Source: Trissonchulus latispiculum (Eukaryota > Nematoda > Enoplea > Enoplida > Ironidae). From it: a stretch of 64,000 bases of DNA. Positions within the stretch are counted from its first letter, which is position 1. The number at the start of each line of letters is the position of its first letter. The position numbers were made by a program, and so were the translations under genes. The stretch covers positions 1 through 64,000 of the forward strand of contig JASAND010028375.1 of the NCBI GenBank assembly GCA_030248195.1, in the 5' to 3' direction. A model generated the notes under the pieces. It was not told the DNA's origin and searched no databases. It saw nothing but the letters and a program-made list of their open reading frames with translations. This document shows, piece after piece, positions 50,701 through 59,700 of the stretch.

Positions 50701-53700
50701 ATGTGAAAATGGAGAAATCAAACAAGGTCGAATTTTTCGGACGCATGGTGGTCGATTCTTACAAACAGCGACTCAAGTAAATGATTATTTTATATATTAT
50801 AAAATATATTTACAAAAAATTTTCCAGAAAATCCTTCCATTGTTCAGCATCTTTAAATGTTGGCAAACTACTGTTCGGATGCAGGAAATTGCATGCCTTG
50901 TCAGCAGCAGACATACTAAAATATATCTAGCATTATGAACTTTGGTAAACAACTTACAAAACCATCGTGTGAGAAGTGACGCGTTTGTTGCATCCCGGGG
51001 CCTGTTTCATAAAACTTACATTTTCAAGAAAAGCGATGCGTTTGTTGCAAGCAGGGGCATATTCATAAACCTTATATTTAGTACAATGTAGCGTTTTAGA
51101 ACGGCCGGGTGGAACCGGCCGGCGGCCGGCCGCCGGCCGCCGCAAAATGTCAGTGGCCGGCCGGCGGCCAACGGCCGGCCGGCCGGCCGTTGGCCGTTCG
51201 TGGCCGGCGGCCAACGGCCGGCCGGCCGCCGGCTGGCCGGTGGCTAGCAGCACATATTTTTGAGTGTTTGAGCCAGAAAATTACTAAATATTTAAATTAT
51301 GCATTACAAAGACAATGAAAATAATTTTTACCTGATCTACTTGGATAAAGTTCCCCTTCAGTCTTCAATTTGTTTTGTAAATATTCGTAGCTCTGTTCAA
51401 ATTGCAGTGTTAGCTACAAATATTTGTGATAGGCCGGCGGCCAGCCGCCGGCCAACGGCCAGCCGGCGGCTGAACGGCCGAACGGCCAACGGCGGGCCGC
51501 CGGCCCGAGGGCCAGACGCACTGCCGGGCGGGCGGCCGGCCTAAAAGCCGCCGGCCGGCCGGCGGCCGGCCGCCGGCTGCCCGGCCGTTCTAAAACACTA
51601 GTACAATGTAGCTACATTTCTACATTGACAGCAGTTCTGTTTCGTAAAATATTTTAGACACTAATGTAACTACTATGTAACTGGATGCATTGCAATGAGG
51701 TAAAAATGAAGTAATTGCTGTATTGAAAATATAGGACCTCTGCCATGTAATAAAATTGAGTCGGTTTTATAAAGTTATTTTCAGGACAATGTAATCTATC
51801 ATGTAGCTACATTTACTGCTGTGTTAAGACTGCTGTGAAAAGGTTAACTTTTTGCCATTTTCAACAGAAAAATGAAGGAGTACAGAAGTTAAAGTTATGG
51901 AAAGTGTTGAGCAACGTTGAGAAGCTGCCTGCAATACTGATTATTGAAATTTTCAATGCATACATTGCTGTAAACTTAGAAAACAATTAACATCTGACTA
52001 AACAAAGGAATAAAAACTTAAAAATGTTTCCTAATTTTATTAATTAATTAATTAATTTATGTTAATACTTTAATTTTTCCAAGCGGGTGAACTTCTGTAG
52101 TATTGTAACTACATTGTGCACTTCATTATTGATATGTCAGGACTAAAAGGCTAATAATACATCGCCTCTTTACTAACCATAGAATTTGTTAACTAAACAA
52201 TACTTGATACTATGTAGTTCATTACTGGATTAAATCCTCTATTAAGATTTATATTTACTCAATAGCTAGGCGTTGACACCTCAATAATTACAATGTAGAA
52301 TACGGCTTTCCAACATGAAACTTCAAAGGAGTCGAATGTAATGTAACATTACATTGTAAAATCTACATTTGTTTTATGAAGCAGAGAAATGTACAAATTT
52401 AGAAGGTTACATTGTAATGTACTAAGTCTAATGTACCCAATGCAGTTTTATGAAATAGGCCCCAGGAGTGTAGGCCTTGACTGTGAAAACATCTGAAAAC
52501 ACTTGATATTCTAGTGATTGACCAATGGCATGTATCAATTTCTCTCGATAAAGGATAAAATCTAGCACAAAAAATCCGTTTGCGACGGCATTAAAGCTAT
52601 GCACTTGTACTCTAATCGAATATTTACTTTTCGGAAGCTTATTAGGTTTAAATGTCTTCGACGCCGGCAATACCTATGCTTAGCACGCAAAGCTAGCAGT
52701 TGATTTCTTTGAAATCAGAATCATTACCACTACAGAAATATAGATATAAAAATTTGGGTCACTGAAGTCACTGAAAACGGCAGACTAGTACATCTTTTAC
52801 AGTTATTCAAAGATTAATATCTTCACAAAAACTAAACACTTGCTATTCTAAAATAAAAGAACGAAACTAACAGCCACTTTCGGATGGAGTTAGCTTAGAG
52901 AAATCTTTCCACTGTGTGGTAATTTGTTAGTTTTTATACTTTATTATTCATTACTTTTGTATTTATATTATATGGTTATTGCATCTACTTATATTTGCTT
53001 AATATCTCAACTAGGAACTTTTACCACCACTGAATGTTTTTAGTGATTATAGGTTTTTATATTCATAGGTGATTCTCACAAAACTACCGGTTGCCATTTT
53101 GAACTTTTGCAAACGAAACAAAAATAACTTTCATAACCTTAAAAAATCGAAAATGACAAAACCTACAAAACAAAAAAGTTGCCAGCATTACCGATAGCTT
53201 GCATGAGAGTTAATTGTTCTGTAGCAGGCATTGAGGCCACGAATCCAGTCCGCAGGGCAATCCAAGGTCGATATAGGTTCTTCTGAAACATGGTTTGCAA
53301 TCCATTCCATTAGACTCTGGTTCTCTTCTTGTACTTGGCCTTCGCCTTTAATAAAGTAGAGCTGTATTACAACTGCTCTAAGGTTCAGTTTAGTTTAGTA
53401 TACGGCACAACTCAAGTAGAAATTTTATGATACATTCATAAATTACGTTTTCCGTCCTACACTTACTTTTTAAGCTCACGTTTTTAAATGTCGCCAAGTC
53501 TGTTTTTGAGGATTATCTACATATCTGGAAATGGCTAGTCACTGAATGGTTATAATTATTCGTTCGAAAGATCTTGATAAGTTGATCATTTGTGCGTTCC
53601 ATAAGTATTTTTATACTTCTTGCTTACAGCCAATTGTTTATTTTGATTTTAACACAGTCTTTTCATATAGGATATTATTATCGTTTTTTTCAATTGCGTA

Positions 53701-56700
53701 AACCTTAAGCCTAAACCTAGGGTGTTAATTATAGGCCACTAAAAATATAGTTCGTGCCAAAATGCAACAAATACTTCATCAGCAATTGTCGAGAAATCCA
53801 AGCTGGACTGTTGCTGTTTGACAGCTGGACTCTGCGCAAGATCACCCTTTTAGCAACTCCGATTGTTGGTGTTAATAGTGGTGGCCTAACAAATTTAATA
53901 CAAATATTTGTCTGACGAAAACTTCACATTCGTTTCCAAGAAAAATTGCGTTCTAAACTTGGTGAGCAAATCCTAGAAAGCCAAAATTAGTTTCAGTACA
54001 TCTATTGAAAGGAGAAAATGTTGAGCTACATTTGTATTTACATTTTCTAGCTTTAAGGGGGGGCTACTTGTGTAAAAAGTTCGGCCCTCAGTGATTTCGC
54101 GTAAATTGTGCCCATTGATACTCCCTAGGGCCGTAAGCAAATCTTTGAAATTTTAGATGATTTCGTCCAGGAATAAAACAAGTAGGCCGCTAAACGGGGC
54201 ATTATCTCGTAGTTGAACTCAAATTAGCATGTTGAAAAATCAGAACTCGTATACCATTTAATTAACCGTAGACAAAACTTCTTCTGAATTCTTAACTGCG
54301 CAGGCATGATCTTTGGATGCCATGCTCCAGCTTCACGGTGACTTCAGACGGCACAGCGCGTTTACCGGGGTGGGGGAGGGCACTTAACAATGGTATGCTT
54401 TGCTCATTCTGCATGTTTGTACTCTCTACGCCCCTTCAGAACAAGACTAGAGCGATTCAATTTGTTTTGTGCCTACCACCCTCTTCTCTAGTCGTCATCA
54501 AAGCTCATTCGACATTTTGTTCGTAGGAAAAAGTAAACGAATCTGCCCCCGGCAAATTACAGTCTTCCGCTGCTCACTCATTTGGATATAGATTACAAAT
54601 CAGTCATTTCCAAAATTCATATTTTTCAAGTTGTTTATATGCCATCCCTTTTCAAGCTAAAGTTTGTTTCATGGTTTAACCAATTTAAGATTCCTCAAAC
54701 CTTCTTATTTTGTGACATGCGGAAAACCTGACAATTTACATAGCTTTCAAAAACTTCCTGAATCTGTGGTCATCTGTGGTGAATTGGATCTTTTGGTGGC
54801 ATAACGCATATGCCGCTTTCAGTTAAAGCCAGTTTCGCATTCGCAGTTAATCAACTCAAAGCTCAGCGTATCAAATAATCCTTCTGAAGAAATTTAAGTA
54901 ATTATGACCAGCTGTTGAACTCATTGAGGTTATTGATGCGGCCGGCTGATGTTTTGACCACACTGACCACGAAACCACCTGAACTCCTGCGGTAAACATT
55001 TCTTAGTTAATTTGAGGTCATTAGCTTGTCCTCAACAAAATTTGCTTTCTTCAAAATTCTGTATAATGGATCCTATGAACTGCCATTCAGTATCGCAAAA
55101 TTAAGAGACTTAAATAGTCGACAGAAGGTACAGGGTTTTGTACGTTAGGCAAAAATAAGTTGGGGACGCTCCCCCACTAGTAGGGAAAGGTCCAAAAAAG
55201 TGGGGGGACAGGAACAAAATGGGTTAAAATACGGCAAAATAACTTGTTTTATACATGCACTGCTATAGCTAAAGCTAATAAGTGTTCAACAATAAAGTTT
55301 TAGCACCAAAACAGACGATTTTTAACTAGAAAGTTCCGGCGAAGCCACTACATTTTTGAAGTACACACATGGTAACCACTTTAATGCTGCTATATATTAA
55401 TGCTAATAATTCTGCTATATATTATTCATGTTGCTGAGGTTTGGACTTGTAAATGGCTATGTCAATGTAGATGGAGGAATGTGTGCACCACTGTTCACCA
55501 CAGAATAACGCATAATAATGGTCTAAAATTCGAAGAAACTAATTTGCATATTCTAGCAACTCCATTTTCCTACAATTATCTTGTCAACCAAGAGTGGCAG
55601 AGTTCAAACGAATTATTCTATAGAAAACAAAAATAAATGAGCAAAGGGGGGGGGGTTGCTAGTGTTGTGCATTGGTCGGTGCGGCCAATGGCTGGCCAAT
55701 GGCCGGCCAATCATTGGCCGTTGGCCGAGAAAATCTCGGCCAGTTGGCTTGGCCAACGGCCAATGGCCAACGGCCAACTGGCTGGCCGTTGGACGTTGGC
55801 TGGCCAATGGCCGAGTGCTGGCCAAGCTCAAATTTACTGATCTTGTGCGTTACCTGTGTTGAAAAATTTAATTATATTTGCTAATTGCATGCAAATTTTA
55901 AGTGTGCTAACAACGCAGTTTCTAAATTTGTCTGGCGGTGAACGACTCATCACTTTAATGCGGTCCTCCAGCAAAATTAAAACAGAGTTATCTAAACCTA
56001 AATCTAAACGGAGCTAAATGTTTGGAAAAACTATTTTACAAATATTGTAATTTGTATATACTATTGAAATAAAGTTTAATTAAGTTGACGCCTAATTAAG
56101 CACGGTAGACGAATAAAAATAGTAATTTCCAGCTGGCCAACGTTGATAGATAGCAAAAGAACGGCCAATAGCTTACGGCCAAGAAACAGCCAACGGCCAA
56201 CGAGCGGCCAACGGCCAACCAGTTGGCCGTTGGCCATTGGCCATTGGCCGGCCAACGGCCATTGGTCGGCCATCGGCCATCGGCCAACGGCCAGCCAACT
56301 GGCCAGCCAATTGGCCGGCCAACTTCAAACTCCGGCCAAGCCAAGCCAAGCCAACCTTGGAAATTTTCGGCCAATCCCAACACAAGGGGTTGCCAAAAAT
56401 TTAAATAAGTTTACTTTCAGGAACCTCATTCAATCTTCGATATGAGCAGAATGAAAACTTTGATTTCAAAAACATCCCGTGGCAAACTTTTTAATATGCC
56501 TCCTGCTTGCAGAAACAGCCACCTAGTGAGCTACGTGTTAAGGATAAAGCAAATTTCATGACTTAAGACGATTCAGTTCAAAAAGAGACTCAAACGATTG
56601 CAAGTATCCCGCCTCCAGGCGAGATAAAAAGTTACTGCCATTCACAATTCCCAATTCCTAATGGCAAATGGTCTAAAACCGGAAACTTACATTTTCTGCT

Positions 56701-59700
56701 TCAGACAACGATTACTTTCCAAATCAATACCGTTCGAAACGGTCTATAGCTCGTTTTGTAGCTACATACAATATTTTACATCAATACATCACAATACATC
56801 AAAATTTTATTTCTAACTTTTACAGTAATCGTTTCCGTGAGGCAATCCCAAAAATTTGTGAAAACATGGCATTTTTCGAAAATTTTCGAACTCTACAAAT
56901 ATACACAGTACCTATATCAGTCGATAGCTCCTTTAATTTTAAAAACTTTTCTTCCTGGCGCAAACGTTCATTTTGCAGCTGTTTACAGTTATCGGTCAAA
57001 AACCGTATCTCCGTGATGTTTCAATTTCTGAGCTTTGGGAGTGCTTTCGCGAAAAGGACTACTAGAAAAGTTAGAAACTGGTTTTTGAAAAACGCTCTTC
57101 GACAAATTTTAGATATTGTATTTAGCTACAAAGTGAGTTATTGAACGTTTCCAACAGTTTTGATTTGAATAAGTTATTGTTGTCAGAAGCGAAACATCTA
57201 AAGTTCCGGTTTTAGGCCATTTTCAATAGGAATTGGAAATGTTGAACGGCTGTAACTGTTCTATTTCTTGACGAAATGATCTCAAATTTCAATGGATTCC
57301 GTACGGCTCTAGAACGCATCAATGGCAGAATTTGAGCGAAATCCGCGAGGGCCGAATTTTTGATCCAAGCGGCCCTCCCTTAAGAAATGAATGAGTACTA
57401 ATTGTTCAGGTAATGCCCCTAAGAGAAATCACCACCTTAGCAACATCTATCTGTACGTCCTAAAATCAAAGCTAAAATTTTTGTGTAAGAATAACTATTT
57501 TCGAATACAATTTTGAGTTGTTTCAAGCAAAGTAATAATTCTTGTTTCCCAGCCACTACTGTTTTGTTATACTTAAGTGATAAAGATTAGGGCCAACTGC
57601 TAGTTGACAACATAGCTTTAAGCTGAAGATAAATAAAATATAATTATATATTCATAACTTGCAAATTAATTGTTCCACAGTCGGTTTTTCCAATCTAACA
57701 GTTAAAACGGTTCAATCTCGTTTTTGTATGTGTAGTCTTTCAGCTAGTGCTGGGATCGGTTCCAAAAGAAACCTGTAGAAACGGAACGGGAACCGGAACC
57801 GGTGGCTTTTGGAACCGGACCGACTCTAGTGTTAATTTTGGTTGTTTGAAGCTACAATCAAGGTTTATTTTGTAGAATTTTAAAATTTTATTAGAATGTA
57901 GCATTTGGAATTTATATGTAGACTGAAATTTTGATGACGGCTAAGTTTTTGTGTGAATGGTAGCTTATTTGATATCTGTTTTATGATATGTCTTTAATAA
58001 CAGTTTTTAGTCAATGTTTTAAGTCTTCTGGAAAGGGTATAACAAAAAAGAATAACTAACGTGTATTCCAAGTTAGGTGTTTATTTCAGCTACATAAATT
58101 AAAACAATATCTTTTTACAATAAAAACTTAATAGATTGATTTCATTTAATGCACACACAGTTCTGTTGTTTTAACTATTAAGTTAACTTTGTACATGCCT
58201 ATGTTCTGTAGAAGTGTTCGAAATGTATAATTCTCGTTGAACAATTTGCCCTATTTTTTGCTATTCTTTTCGATCTCGAAGAAAATCATCGGCCCCGAGA
58301 TAGCTGCATTTTCGAAGATTATTCTTTGGAATAGTTGAGCATATACTGTTGAATAGATGAGCAAATTTTATTGGACCGGTTGAAATTGGTCGAGGAAAGT
58401 TGTAGCTAGAACCGGAACCGGAACCGATAATCAAGAACCGGAACAGGTTTCAAAAATTGGAACCGGTCCCAGCACTACTTTCAGTTACTGGCTTATTGGT
58501 GGTCCATCTGAAAACCTTACCAGAGCAAATAGCAAAACATCCCTCAGTTCGTACAGAGCCACTCATGGTATAGCACCAAGGACCCGATGCACTGAAGTCA
58601 GGATTTCTGCAGTGGTTGTGACTCCCTAGGCGTTTATTGTTATGCCAATGGGGTTCCGTGGAATTCCAGTGTTGACACGTCTTATTTGATATTGTTCTGT
58701 TGGCGGTGCCAAAATAGACATCTCCAAGACATCTGGATATCCAGCCTTCCCAGCAGTTTAACTTTTTATTGTAGCAGGTATTCGCTAAGTTTTCTCGTGG
58801 CTTGTCTGTAAAAAACTTTTAACTCGCAACAACGTCGTACATACTTCTAGACTTATAGATGCGAACATTATTTGTACTAAAAAGGTGTTGCAATTGCATC
58901 CATCTTTTTATAAACGCACAGACAACCTTTCACTGAACTATCGGCCTGCTTTAATCTTCTATTATATGTGTCAATCTGATAATTCATGTTTGTATTGTTA
59001 TGATTTAATCTGCAGATTCAATCTCCAATAATAACCTTCAAAGTTTGATAGCTAAGCACCTCATCTGAAAAAGCAGGATACGTATATGTTGGCCAAAATA
59101 ACTTCATGACTGCACATATTAAAAATTTGGATGGTATTCGATGTTTTCAAGATCGCTGGCCATAGGGCACCAGTTAATGGGCCTGTACCTGTATCTATCC
59201 TATCAACGGCTATTAGTTATCACTGTTGATTTTGACCAGAATTTGATATCAGAGTCGGGTCGTCATTTTAAAGCGTTTTAGTAAGTTACTATTGACACTT
59301 TCAGTAAGTTTCTACCTAGTGCTTAACTAAGACTTGACACAAATTGACGCAAAAGCCATGGAAAATTTCGATTTCTAGCATTTAACTGGATTTTCAGGTA
59401 AGTTTGCCTTCCAAATCTTATGGGGAGTTTTCTAAAACAGAAAGATTTTAGCCAAAATTTGTCAAAATCTACAGTCCCCAGCTTGATTCATTATTGTATT
59501 CCTACCAGAAAATGGCTTGGGATACTGATTGCACCGTTATTTTCTACGCAAGTGCTTAAAATAATTTTTAGGAAACTAAGAAAGCAACAGCTAAACATTG
59601 CAGTTAGACATTTTAACATGGAATCAGCATCAAGAACTTTAAAGTGAGGTCATCAAATCTTTTAAATTTCTAACTCACCATGATTTAGATTTCAAACTTA

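Larger units (their letters stand above)
48131..53345 (-). other. C-type lectin-like domain exons of the DEG/ENaC gene
   Basis: Four exons (53192-53345, 50814-50915, 48850-48975, 48131-48303). Cys positions 244, 255, 274, 360, 377 and 385 match the long-form CTLD pattern: C0-C0', C1-C4, C2-C3. CPADW opens it, LLGARFQDGKW is the WIGL-like core and TIVCQ closes it. The Ca2+/sugar motifs EPN or QPD and WND are absent (WPPN and DGVKLHSC instead), so classical sugar binding is unlikely. Confidence 0.88.

Noticed and set aside
50567..50938. 123-codon plus ORF
   Set aside because: Antisense of a CTLD exon and intron.
55613..56445. Many Trp/Pro/Gly-rich ORFs on both strands
   Set aside because: Translations of GGCCAAC arrays in a hAT-like element.
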